NCBI GenBank assembly: GCA_049589355.1
Contig: JBAWAP010000310.1
Coordinates: 1 to 28,910, forward strand
Direction of reading: 5' to 3'
DNA: 28,910 bases
From: JBAWAP01 sp049589355
Lineage (GTDB): Bacteria > Chloroflexota > Anaerolineae > VGOG01
This document shows positions 1-7,420 of this stretch, one piece after another (the stretch's first letter is position 1; every line of letters starts with the position of its first letter). The notes beneath the pieces were generated by a model. The model was not told the DNA's origin. It ran no database searches and was given only the letters and a program-made list of their open reading frames with translations. The translations under genes were made by a program, and so were the position numbers.

Positions 1-381
1 AAAGAGGGCCACGCTCTCCTCGATCACCGCCGGGCGGTTGTCCACCTTGCACACCAGGGCCAGGTTGCGGTACTCCCGCTTCTGGGCCGGGACCAGGCCG
101 CCGGCGAAGCCGGAAGGCCATTTGTCTTCGTCGTAGAGGTAGGCCCCCATGCCCCGGCGCTTGGCCTCGGCCACCGTGGCCCGCACGCACTCCATCCACT
201 GCTCCGACAGGTAGGGCGTGACCAATCCCACGCGGGAATGCATGAAAAAGCCACCCCAACCCGCCTCATCCATTAGGCCCACCTGCCGGACCAACTCCTC
301 CGGGTCCAAATCGTCATTCCAGGACCAGAAGGGTGCGGCCCGAAAGGTTTTGGGCGGGTTCTTAAATGCCATTTGATCCAT
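1..381 (-). CDS. GH106-like alpha-L-rhamnosidase, N-terminal part (cut by window edge)
   Basis: The first 127 codons of a larger gene are visible, running off the left end of the window in frame. The protein starts MDQMAFKNPPKTFRAAPFWS and continues with an acidic segment, a GGFFMHSRVGL motif and a YLYDEDKWPSG motif. This is the N-terminal signature of the glycosyl hydrolases grouped with family GH106, which cleave terminal L-rhamnose from plant or bacterial glycans. The start is well supported by an AGGAGG ribosome-binding site 7 nt upstream. No signal peptide is visible, so the enzyme could be cytoplasmic. It lies in the same orientation as rhamnulokinase and L-fucose isomerase, which fits release and use of 6-deoxyhexoses. 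Catalytic residues are outside the window, so specificity is inferred. Confidence 0.7.
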   Translation of the reverse strand, partial: MDQMAFKNPPKTFRAAPFWSWNDDLDPEELVRQVGLMDEAGWGGFFMHSRVGLVTPYLSEQWMECVRATVAEAKRRGMGAYLYDEDKWPSGFAGGLVPAQKREYRNLALVCKVDNRPAVIEESVALF

Positions 382-404
382 GAGTATGCCTCCTTACTTA
401 TCAT

Positions 405-482
405 CAGAGCGTAGTGGATCCGCTTGTGGGTGTAGATGTCATCGAGAAATCGGCCAAGCTGCCGCTGGGCATCAGTAAGGTG
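405..482 (-). pseudogene. Remnant of an IS3-family transposase C-terminus
   Basis: In one minus-strand frame a short stretch encodes LTDAQRQLGRFLDDIYTHKR followed by IHYAL. This resembles the conserved C-terminal part of the IS3/IS150 integrase core, where a D-D-I/V-Y-x-x-K-R-I-H-x-A-L signature precedes the usual LTP-x-E-F motif. Here homology stops after the AL and runs straight into the ribosome-binding site of the glycosidase gene, and no other part of a transposase is present. It is a scar of a lost insertion sequence. Confidence 0.6.
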
Positions 483-514
483 GCGCGAGCTGTGGCCTCG
501 CCCCGGTGGAGCAT

Positions 515-1018
515 CTACCACTTGTTACGGTGGGCCCGGGCCGGATCGTACTGGGTACGTGGTTCTTTTTCCTCGGCAGGATAGCCGATGGACAGCACGC
601 TCGCCAACCCGATCTCTTCCGGGATACCCAGCACCTGGCGGATCGGCTGCTCACGCTCCGCCCGCCCGTGGCAGCCCAGCAAAACCGCCCCCAGCCCGAG
701 CCCGGCGGCAGCGATGAGAATGTTCTCTGTCGCTAAGGTGCAGTCTTGCAGCCACCAGTCCGAGATGGACGGATCGCCACACACGACAATCGCCAGGGCA
801 GCGTCGGCGAGCGTCTTGCCATATGAGGGCGCATCTGCTATGGCTCGCAGAGTCTGCTTGTCGGTGACAACGACCAGGTGCCAAGGCTTCCTGTTTCCCG
901 CTGATGGCGCAGCCATGCCCGCCTGCAATAGGCTGGTGATGTCCGCTTCGCTGACCGGCTGATCGGTGTACTTGCGGATGCTGCGCCGGGAAAAGATGAT
1001 CCGTAGTCGCTCGTCCAT
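515..1018 (-). CDS. Nitroreductase family FMN oxidoreductase
   Basis: A 167-residue protein of the nitroreductase family, close to the usual length for the short, single-domain members. The N-terminal R-R-S-I-R-K-Y motif is the FMN phosphate-binding signature, followed by the AAPSAGNRKPW segment and a GLGLGAVLLGCHG segment typical of the flavin and dimer interface. Such enzymes are cytoplasmic NAD(P)H-dependent homodimers that reduce nitro compounds, quinones or enones; the natural substrate cannot be read from sequence. The ATG start has AGGAG 6 nt upstream. The C-terminus ends directly against the IS3-like remnant. It is separated from the upstream rhamnulokinase gene by 162 nt, so it may not be part of the sugar operon. 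Confidence 0.85.
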   Translation of the reverse strand: MDERLRIIFSRRSIRKYTDQPVSEADITSLLQAGMAAPSAGNRKPWHLVVVTDKQTLRAIADAPSYGKTLADAALAIVVCGDPSISDWWLQDCTLATENILIAAAGLGLGAVLLGCHGRAEREQPIRQVLGIPEEIGLASVLSIGYPAEEKEPRTQYDPARAHRNKW

Positions 1019-1180
1019 TACCCACTCCTAGTATTGTGAATTGGCGTAGAGTCCTGTAATGTCATACCTCAAGAGTCTCGTAATAACCGTCCCCCTTGGC
1101 GGTGTTTTCAGGTTTGCTGACCAGCCTGCGCTCCACGGCAGCCCGGGTTTGGGATCGAAGTCACGGCAAATACAGCACAC

Positions 1181-2668
1181 CTACCCAATCTGCTCCATCA
1201 TTGTGAGGAAGCGGCCATAAGCCTCTTCCCACCCTGGCTCACCAGCCGGCTCATAGGTGACCACATCGAAGGAGTTACGCACAACCTGGCGCCCCTCCTC
1301 CAGCGACCCGATATGACCCAGCGCCATCGCCTGCATGATGACGTTGCCGGCCGCCGTTGCCTCGATGGGCCCGGTCACCACCCGGCGACCGGTGGCGTCG
1401 GCGGCGAACTGGTTTAGCAGCCAGTTCTGGGTCCCGCCGCCGACGATGTGGATCGGTTCCAGACAACGGGCCAGGATCTCCTCAAGTCGCTCCAGCACCC
1501 AGCGGTACTTGAGTGCCAGGCTCTCCAGCACGCAGCGAACGACCGCCCCCTTGCTCTGTGGTACAGGCTGACCCGTCCGCTCACAGAAGGCGCGGATGCG
1601 AGCTGGCATATCGCCGGGCTTGAGAAACTCGGCGTAGTCGGGGTCAACGACAGATTGCAGAGGGGTAGCCTGAGCCGCCATCTGCGTCAAATCGTCGTAC
1701 GAGAATTCTTCGTCCTGGCGCGCCCACGTGCGCCGGCACTCCTGCACCAGCCATAACCCCGCAATGTTCTTCAAGAAACGGAAGGTGCCACCTACGCCCC
1801 CCTCATTGGTGAAATCGAAGGTCAGGCTCTGCTCGTTGATGACGGGCTCTGGCAACTCGGCGCCCATCAGAGACCACGTACCGGAACTGATGTACACGAA
1901 GTCCGGACCTTCGGCGGGGACCGCCGCCACTGCGCATCCGGTGTCGTGGCAGGCTGGGGCGATAACCGGCAGGCCGCTCAGGCCAACCTCCTCGGCTACT
2001 GACGGCAACAACTCGCCCAGGACGGTCCCTGGCGGCACAATCTCGGGGAAAATGTGGGTGGGGATGCCCATCTTCTCTAGCAACGGCCTGGCCCAATCGC
2101 CCTGGCGCGGGTCGTAACACTGGGTGGTGGTGGCAATGCTGAACTCGCACACTTTGCGTTCGGTGAGCCAGTAATTGAACAGGTCGGGCATGGTCAAAAA
2201 GGTCTCCGCGATGTCGAGCGCTGGCGAGCGGCCGACGACCATCGAAAGCAACTGATAGAGGCTATTCAGTTGCATGAACTGGATGCCAGTCTGCTCGAAT
2301 ATCTCCTGGCGGGGCACGCGGCGGAAGGCCTCATCGAGCATGCCATCGGTCCGGCTGTCGCGGTAGTGGTAGGGATTCGAGATCAACGCGCCGTCCCGGT
2401 CGAGCAAGCCAAAATCCACGCCCCACGTATCGAGGCCGACGCCAGCCAGGTCGGCTCCGTACTCCTGGACAGCCAGGGCCAGGCCACGTTTGATCTCGGT
2501 CCAAAGACGCAACACGTCCCAATGCAGGCCATCGGGCAAGCGCACCGGGCCGTTGGGAAAGCGGTGTACCTCCTCCAGCCGGAGCCGATCCCCTTCCAGC
2601 AGTCCCACGACGGCCCGACCACTCTCCGCGCCCAGGTCGAAGGCCAGAAACTTCTTCGCTTGAGCCAT
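1181..2668 (-). CDS. rhaB: Rhamnulokinase-like FGGY carbohydrate kinase
   Basis: An FGGY-family kinase of about 495 residues, the normal length for RhaB. It opens with FDLGAESGRAVVG, the Asp/Gly-rich phosphate-binding segment with the A-E-S-G variation characteristic of rhamnulokinases, continues with LDTWGVDFGLLD and YHYRDSRTDGM in the sugar-binding N-terminal domain, and has ISSGTWSLMGAE and VGGGTQNWLLNQFAADATG in the C-terminal domain. It should phosphorylate L-rhamnulose, or L-fuculose, at O1 using ATP in the cytoplasm. I place the start at the ATG with AGAGGAG 7 nt upstream; an upstream in-frame start would add six residues. The aldo/keto reductase gene ends 14 nt upstream, and fucI precedes that, which suggests an isomerase-reductase-kinase transcription unit. 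Substrate choice between rhamnulose and fuculose is not resolved. Confidence 0.88.
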   Translation of the reverse strand: MAQAKKFLAFDLGAESGRAVVGLLEGDRLRLEEVHRFPNGPVRLPDGLHWDVLRLWTEIKRGLALAVQEYGADLAGVGLDTWGVDFGLLDRDGALISNPYHYRDSRTDGMLDEAFRRVPRQEIFEQTGIQFMQLNSLYQLLSMVVGRSPALDIAETFLTMPDLFNYWLTERKVCEFSIATTTQCYDPRQGDWARPLLEKMGIPTHIFPEIVPPGTVLGELLPSVAEEVGLSGLPVIAPACHDTGCAVAAVPAEGPDFVYISSGTWSLMGAELPEPVINEQSLTFDFTNEGGVGGTFRFLKNIAGLWLVQECRRTWARQDEEFSYDDLTQMAAQATPLQSVVDPDYAEFLKPGDMPARIRAFCERTGQPVPQSKGAVVRCVLESLALKYRWVLERLEEILARCLEPIHIVGGGTQNWLLNQFAADATGRRVVTGPIEATAAGNVIMQAMALGHIGSLEEGRQVVRNSFDVVTYEPAGEPGWEEAYGRFLTMMEQIG

Positions 2669-2682
2669 GGCTGAATCTCCTC

Positions 2683-3621
2683 TCAAGCAGAGGCGTCATT
2701 TAGCCGGGCCATTTGGTCGGCGCTGAGCTCGATCTCCAGTGCCCCCAGATTCTCACGCATTTGCTCGACCGTGCTGGCGGCAACCAACGGTATCACGGGG
2801 GGATTGTTTTGCAGCATCCAGGCATACACCACCTGGTTAGCAGTCGCCCCGACCTCCTCAGCCACCGCGTTCAACGCCGCCAGACGCGCGTCGGTATCCG
2901 GCCCCAGGTACTGCTCAGGGAAGGATCGGCCGGCGCGGGTGTAGGCGCCACCTAAGAGCGGCGAATAGGCCAGCATGGTGATCCCCCGGTTACGGCAGTA
3001 GTCCAGCAGGTCATCGTTGGCCGCGATCTGAGGGGCAAAGCTTGCACCAGGTTTGGGACGGATATAGGAATACCGCTGTTGGATGCAGCCATACTCCGCC
3101 CAACCATTCTTCTGGCTCACCCAGCGCGCCTCCTCCAGCCGCCACGCCAGAAAGTTGCTCGCGCCAATGAAACGTACCTTGCCCGCTCTCACCAGCCGGT
3201 CGAAGGCCGCCATCGTCTCCTCCAGGGGCGTGTTCCGGTCGTCCACGTGAGCGTAGTAGAGGTCTATGGTCTCAACGCCCAGGCGCTTGAGACTCTTCTC
3301 ACATTCCGTTTCGATTTGGCGAGCCCGAAGCCCCCGCTCGACGCCCAGATAATTGAAACCTACTTTGGTGGCGATGAACAGAGAGCGATTCCTGCGTTCC
3401 CGCATCCACTCTCCCAATAGGGTTTCGCTCTCGCCCCCCACATAGCCCGGCACCCACCAGGCGTAATTATTCGCGGTGTCGAGAAACAAGCCGCCTGCAG
3501 CGACGTACTGATCCAGCAACTGGTACGAGGTCTCTTTGTCGGTGCGACTGCCGAAGTACATTGTGCCTAAGCAAAAGGCGCTCACCTCGACGCCGCTGTG
3601 TCCAAGTGGTACAGTCCTCAT
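2683..3621 (-). CDS. Aldo/keto reductase
   Basis: A 312-residue NADPH-dependent oxidoreductase of the AKR superfamily with a TIM-barrel layout. The catalytic tetrad is recognisable: Asp and Tyr in FLDTANNYAWW, Lys in IATKVGFN and His in YYAHVDDR. The SNFLAWR and YSPLLGGAY segments are the usual family blocks. In this neighbourhood the most economical role is reduction of L-lactaldehyde, the product of fuculose- or rhamnulose-1-phosphate cleavage, to 1,2-propanediol; oxidation of a free sugar is an alternative. The start ATG has a GGAGGTGA ribosome-binding site 6 nt upstream. It lies 33 nt after fucI and 14 nt before rhaB on the same strand. Family assignment is secure; the role is inferred from context. 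Confidence 0.9.
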   Translation of the reverse strand: MRTVPLGHSGVEVSAFCLGTMYFGSRTDKETSYQLLDQYVAAGGLFLDTANNYAWWVPGYVGGESETLLGEWMRERRNRSLFIATKVGFNYLGVERGLRARQIETECEKSLKRLGVETIDLYYAHVDDRNTPLEETMAAFDRLVRAGKVRFIGASNFLAWRLEEARWVSQKNGWAEYGCIQQRYSYIRPKPGASFAPQIAANDDLLDYCRNRGITMLAYSPLLGGAYTRAGRSFPEQYLGPDTDARLAALNAVAEEVGATANQVVYAWMLQNNPPVIPLVAASTVEQMRENLGALEIELSADQMARLNDASA

Positions 3622-3654
3622 TCCGAATCACCTCCCAAGATAAAGTTGGGGCCG

Positions 3655-5475
3655 CTAGTATTGGCCATACAACGGCCCAAAATTGGCGCAGGCTCTGAAA
3701 TCAGCACCCAGCGGATCCATGGCGCCAAAAGCGGTCCAGGCACTGGGCCGGAAGGTCCTCTCCTCAGGCACGTTGTGCATGTATACCGGTATGCGCAGTA
3801 TTGAGGCCAACGTGATCAGGTCAGCGCCAATATGGCCGTAGCTGAGCGCGCCATGGTTGGCGCCCCAGTTGTACATCACCGAGTATACGTCCCGGAAAGG
3901 CCCGCTACCGGTCAGGTTAGGGACAAACCAATGGGTTGGCCAGGTAGGGTTCGTGCGTTCGTCCAGGGTGTGGTGCACATCCTTGGGCAGGTCAACCGTG
4001 TACCCCTCTGCAATCTGCAGCACCGGACCCAGCCCCTTGACCAGGTTGATCCTGGACATGGTGACCGGCATGCCACCGACGGTCAAGAAGCTCGACGAGA
4101 AACCGCCTCCTCGAAAGTACTCCGTGATCGCCGGATACCAGGTGGTCGCGCCAAAGCACTTCCCGACCTCCTCAGGGGTGATTTCCCAGAAGGGCTTCAT
4201 GGCCGGTTGACCGTCAATCGTCTGCAGGCCCGTGGCGTCCAGGGTAGCGGAGCCGGAGTTGATCAGGTGGATAATACCGCCCTCTGCCAGGCCGGTCAGT
4301 TCGTAGCCCGTCACCCGCTTGATCGCCTCTGGGCTCCAGTAGGTCCTCACGTCAGCAAAGACCTGGGCCGTGTTGGTCAAGAGGTGCCCAAAGAGCATGA
4401 CAACTCCATTGAGGCAATCGTTTTCGGTGGCCACAATGAACGCCTCTCGAACGCCACTCCAATCGAAGGAGGAGTTGAGAATTGCCTCCAGGAAATCGCC
4501 GTTGGGGAAGTGATCGGTCCATTGCCGCTGCCCCTGAAAGCCCGAGGCGATGGCATTGTGCCCCAGCGCCTCCTCGCCGTAGCCCAGTTCCGCCAGCCGG
4601 GGGTTGCCTACCATCAAGTCGCGGGCGATCATCGCCATCTTGACCACGAACTCCCAATCTTGATCCTTCTGCGCCCGGCTGCGCTGGGCATGCGGGGGAT
4701 TGTACTCTCGCCCTTCCTTGCCGTTCTCCTTCACCCACGGCAAGGCCCTGGCAAACTCTTCTTTGTCGTAAATCCCCTCCTCGATCCTGCGGATGAATTC
4801 GGTCATGTCAACCGTTTCCACTCGCATGCCCAGATAGGCCTCCAAGAAAGCCTGATCCACGATGGAGCCGGCGATGCCCATGGAAACGCCGCCCATGGAC
4901 AGGTACGACTTGCCGCGCATGGTCGCCACGGCCAAGCCGGCCGTAGCGAATTGCAGCAGCTTCTCTTGCACATCGGTTGGAATCGAGGTGTCCCCTGCAT
5001 CCTGGACATCGCGTCCGTAGATGCTGAAAGCGGGCAGTCCCTTCTGATTGTGCCCGGCCAGAACCGCCGCCAGGTAGACCGCGCCAGGGCGCTCGGTGCC
5101 GTTAAAACCCCACACTGCTTTGGGGATGTAGGGATCCATGTCCATCGTTTCCGAGCCGTAGCACCAGCAGGGCGTCACCGTCAGGGAAACCCCCACCCCC
5201 TCTCTGGCGAACTTCTCAGCGGTCTGGGCAGCCTCGGCCACCCCGCCAATGCAGGTGTCGGCGATGACGCACTCCACCGGCAGGCCGTTGGCGTGGCGCA
5301 GGTTCTCCGTCAGGATCTCTGCCACCGCTTTGGCCAGCGCCATCGTCTGGTCTTCCAGCGACTCTCTGACCCCTCCCAGCCGACCATCAATGGTGGGGCG
5401 AATGCCGATCTTGGGCATGTCACCAACCAATCTGTTTTGAGGGGGGGGCACTTTGATATCTTTTACATTTGCCAT
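3655..5475 (-). CDS. fucI: L-fucose isomerase
   Basis: A 606-residue ketol isomerase matching the length and motifs of FucI (about 590 residues). Diagnostic blocks are KIGIRPTIDGRLGGVRESLE near the N-terminus, VTPCWCYGSETMDMDP, GYGEEALGHNAIASGFQGQR, ATENDCLNGVVMLFGHLL and SYGHIGADLITLAS near the C-terminus. These contain the acidic residues and the His expected to bind the divalent metal in this family. It converts L-fucose to L-fuculose; the family also accepts D-arabinose and sometimes other deoxy sugars. The chosen ATG has AAGGAG 9 nt upstream; a GTG six codons earlier overlaps that ribosome-binding site and is unlikely. The gene heads a short minus-strand unit with an aldo/keto reductase and rhamnulokinase, so it probably supplies the 2-ketose to the kinase. 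Confidence 0.95.
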   Translation of the reverse strand: MANVKDIKVPPPQNRLVGDMPKIGIRPTIDGRLGGVRESLEDQTMALAKAVAEILTENLRHANGLPVECVIADTCIGGVAEAAQTAEKFAREGVGVSLTVTPCWCYGSETMDMDPYIPKAVWGFNGTERPGAVYLAAVLAGHNQKGLPAFSIYGRDVQDAGDTSIPTDVQEKLLQFATAGLAVATMRGKSYLSMGGVSMGIAGSIVDQAFLEAYLGMRVETVDMTEFIRRIEEGIYDKEEFARALPWVKENGKEGREYNPPHAQRSRAQKDQDWEFVVKMAMIARDLMVGNPRLAELGYGEEALGHNAIASGFQGQRQWTDHFPNGDFLEAILNSSFDWSGVREAFIVATENDCLNGVVMLFGHLLTNTAQVFADVRTYWSPEAIKRVTGYELTGLAEGGIIHLINSGSATLDATGLQTIDGQPAMKPFWEITPEEVGKCFGATTWYPAITEYFRGGGFSSSFLTVGGMPVTMSRINLVKGLGPVLQIAEGYTVDLPKDVHHTLDERTNPTWPTHWFVPNLTGSGPFRDVYSVMYNWGANHGALSYGHIGADLITLASILRIPVYMHNVPEERTFRPSAWTAFGAMDPLGADFRACANFGPLYGQY

Positions 5476-5568
5476 TGTTGTATTCTCCTTCACCGTTGTG
5501 CAATTATGTATTGTGCATTGACTCTATTCGAGGAAGCAGTGCAAGCTGTCACCTTTGACAGGGAACAG

Positions 5569-5847
5569 TCAGACTCGCTCGGCGTGGCCTTCATGGACGA
5601 CCCACTCCAGGTGATGGTCGAGTAGAGTCTCGTAACGTGGCCGGCCAGCATCATCCCAGCCCATCATTCGGTAATAAGTTTGCACGGCTGCCGCGAAGCG
5701 CTCCTGGTCAAGACGTGTCCCGTCCCAACGCTTACCAGGCATACGAAGGGACTCGTCGAAGAAACGAGACGGGAGCGTATCGTCGGCCGCGGTCAGCCCC
5801 TCGATGTGCCGGAAGAAAGCCTGCATCTGCCACCAGACTGGCTCACT
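5569..5847 (-). pseudogene. Aldehyde:ferredoxin oxidoreductase, C-terminal fragment
   Basis: About 92 codons on the minus strand encode the C-terminal end of a tungsten-dependent aldehyde:ferredoxin oxidoreductase. The conserved tail is visible: a G-L-T-A-A-D-D-T-L-P-S-R-F block, then YYRMMGWDDAGRPRYETL just before the stop. A full enzyme has about 600 residues with an Fe4S4 site and a tungstopterin; none of that is present and there is no start codon with a ribosome-binding site. The homology begins abruptly at about 5847, immediately next to the end of the DUF89 remnant in another frame. I regard it as a broken gene tail. The assignment rests on motif memory, not on an alignment. Confidence 0.65.
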
Positions 5848-5849
5848 AG

Positions 5850-6068
5850 TTGAATGATCCCCCGCTTCCCGTTGATCAGCCAGGTGGAGTCTTCGGCGGC
5901 CAGCGCCTCCGCCTGCCCCGCCTCCAGCCCGACCATTATCTCCCCTTTCAGTGTACGCAGCACAAGGAACGACGCAGGGAAGTAGGCGGCAATCTTCTCC
6001 ACGCACATGGTGTGCGGCCAGTGGCGGTCGTCCAGCAGCCGCCGATAGTTCACGTCCCCCTTCAGGCT
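5850..6068 (-). pseudogene. DUF89/ARMT1-like sugar-phosphate phosphatase, C-terminal fragment
   Basis: About 73 codons carry the C-terminal block of DUF89 proteins: LKGDVNYRRLLDDRHW, then a FPASFLVLRTLKGEIMVGL segment and INGKRGIIQ at the end. DUF89 enzymes are metal-dependent damage-control phosphatases that act on phosphometabolites such as fructose-1-phosphate, which would fit beside a PfkB-type sugar phosphate kinase. A full member has about 300-400 residues, so most of the protein is missing. The reading frame continues without interruption from the PfkB fragment upstream and would run on to a stop at 5793, through sequence that in the other frame is aldehyde:ferredoxin oxidoreductase. 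The chimeric product is unlikely to be functional. Confidence 0.7.
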
Positions 6069-6188
6069 GAAACCCTTACCGCCCCAGTCAAGCCGCGACG
6101 ATGTGGCCCGCATCACCTCGTTGAACACGATGCGCGGCACGGTCAGCGTGCGGTCCAGCACGGGGTTGGGGGTCACGGTGACGATCAC
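6069..6188 (-). pseudogene. PfkB-family (1-phosphofructokinase-like) N-terminal fragment fused in frame to DUF89 tail
   Basis: A GTG start at 6188 overlaps the TGA stop of mtlD as GTGA, a typical translational coupling signal. It opens with V-I-V-T-V-T-P-N-P-V-L-D-R-T-L and reaches L-D-W-G-G-K-G-F, the N-terminal signature of 1-phosphofructokinase and tagatose-6-phosphate kinase. After these 40 residues the expected N-V-A/S-R-A-L substrate-binding motif is absent and the frame continues directly into the DUF89 C-terminus. The catalytic GAGD motif and the ATP-binding half are lost. The intact ancestor was probably a sugar-phosphate kinase co-translated with mannitol-1-phosphate dehydrogenase. 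The combined open frame runs 6188 to 5793. Confidence 0.75.
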
Positions 6189-7366
6189 GGCCACACTCGC
6201 TCTCGCAGCCTGCGATACTGTTCCCACACCAGGGCCGCCAGCGGCTCGTCTGCCTCGATGCCGCTCACGTCGGCCAACACGGTGTCAAATCCCTCGGCGG
6301 CGATGCGCTGCTGCAACGCTACCGCCAGTGGGTCGTTGGCATCATCGAAGCAGTAACCGGCAGCGATGCCCCAGCTCAGCGCCTCAGGTGTCACCCCCGC
6401 CTTCTCGGCCAGCCGCGCCGCGCCCACCAGCCGGTCTTCGGGGCCGAGTTTACGAAGCGGATCGCGGGCCAGGCGGAAGACCGTATCGCCCAAGGCACGG
6501 TTGGCGAAGCGACGGGTGAGGTCGGCGATGTGCGCCTCCAGCCAAGCTGCCTCCACGCTGTAGGCTGCGACGATGCCGCTCTTCGACTCAGCTAGTGCCC
6601 TCTCGAACAAGGGGCGGATCGCCACATTCTCCAATGCCTGGTAACCGAAAGCGTGACCGCGCAGATGGCCCAGGTAGCCGAGCATGGCGTGACCGCAATT
6701 GTGAATGTACAATTTACGCGCCGTGTAGGACGCAAAGTTGTCGCACGGCTCCAGGCCCATGATCTCAGGGACGGGGCCGACGAAGCCGCGGCGGTCCACG
6801 GGTAGTTCCTTGTACGGCTCGACGACAATGAAGCTGGGGTCCTGCTCCCACATCTGAGGCGTGGGCGGCGGGACCATGCGCCCGATGACGGTGTCCACGA
6901 AGCCGACGCACGCCTGCAGGTAGTCCTGATAAGCAGTGGGCAGATGTTCGCCGACCATGCGGCGGAAGGTGGCGGCGGCATCCTTCAGATTCTCACAGAC
7001 GATGATGTTAAGCGAAGCCTGTACATCGCCCGTGGCCTGCCGGGCAATGCCCGTGGCAACGAGGGGGGCGATGTGCGGCAATGCCCGCACGCCGACGGCC
7101 GTGGCGCCGATGCTCGCCTCGGCCAGCGCCTGGGCTACTGCCTCAGTCTCCTCTGCGTGCAATGCCCGCACGGGGGAGATGGTGACCTCCTCGGCCCAGT
7201 CGTTGTCCACCAGGCGGATGGTATAGCCCCGGCGGGCGTTGAGGGCGGCGATGAGCGGCTCGTCAATGTCCACGAAGACCACCTCGTGGCCCGACTCGGA
7301 GAAGAGCTGGCCCAGGAAGCCCCGCCCCACGTTCCCCGCGCCGAACATGATTGCCGGTTTTGCCAT
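6185..7366 (-). CDS. mtlD: Mannitol-1-phosphate 5-dehydrogenase
   Basis: A 393-residue polyol-phosphate dehydrogenase, slightly longer than the E. coli enzyme (382). Residues 7-17 give the NAD-binding M-F-G-A-G-N-V-G-R-G-F signature, followed by VFVDIDE with the acidic residue that favours NAD. Further on are FVDTVIGRMVP, VEPYKELPVDR and KLYIHNCGHAMLGYLGHL, the last holding the Lys/Asn/His catalytic cluster of the long-chain polyol dehydrogenases. It interconverts mannitol-1-phosphate and fructose-6-phosphate with NAD. The ATG start lies only 2 nt after GGAGG, an unusually close spacing, but moving it downstream would cut into the first beta strand. Its stop overlaps the start of the truncated PfkB gene, so the operon once continued with an intact kinase. 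No mannitol transporter is visible. Confidence 0.9.
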   Translation of the reverse strand: MAKPAIMFGAGNVGRGFLGQLFSESGHEVVFVDIDEPLIAALNARRGYTIRLVDNDWAEEVTISPVRALHAEETEAVAQALAEASIGATAVGVRALPHIAPLVATGIARQATGDVQASLNIIVCENLKDAAATFRRMVGEHLPTAYQDYLQACVGFVDTVIGRMVPPPTPQMWEQDPSFIVVEPYKELPVDRRGFVGPVPEIMGLEPCDNFASYTARKLYIHNCGHAMLGYLGHLRGHAFGYQALENVAIRPLFERALAESKSGIVAAYSVEAAWLEAHIADLTRRFANRALGDTVFRLARDPLRKLGPEDRLVGAARLAEKAGVTPEALSWGIAAGYCFDDANDPLAVALQQRIAAEGFDTVLADVSGIEADEPLAALVWEQYRRLRERVWP

Positions 7367-7420
7367 CACCTCCGATGCCTCCCTGACAGAATGGTACAGA
7401 GGTACGCAAGGAGCAAGCAG

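Noticed and set aside
5495..5525. Direct repeat TTGTGCAAT / TTGTGCATT upstream of fucI
   Set aside because: Two short units in AT-rich leader DNA; no symmetry and no further copies, so chance is likely.
3832..5625. A 597-codon open frame on the plus strand opposite fucI
   Set aside because: It mirrors the codon structure of fucI on the opposite strand; its translation has no recognisable domain and is rich in His, Gln, Arg and Gly as expected for an antisense frame in GC-rich DNA.
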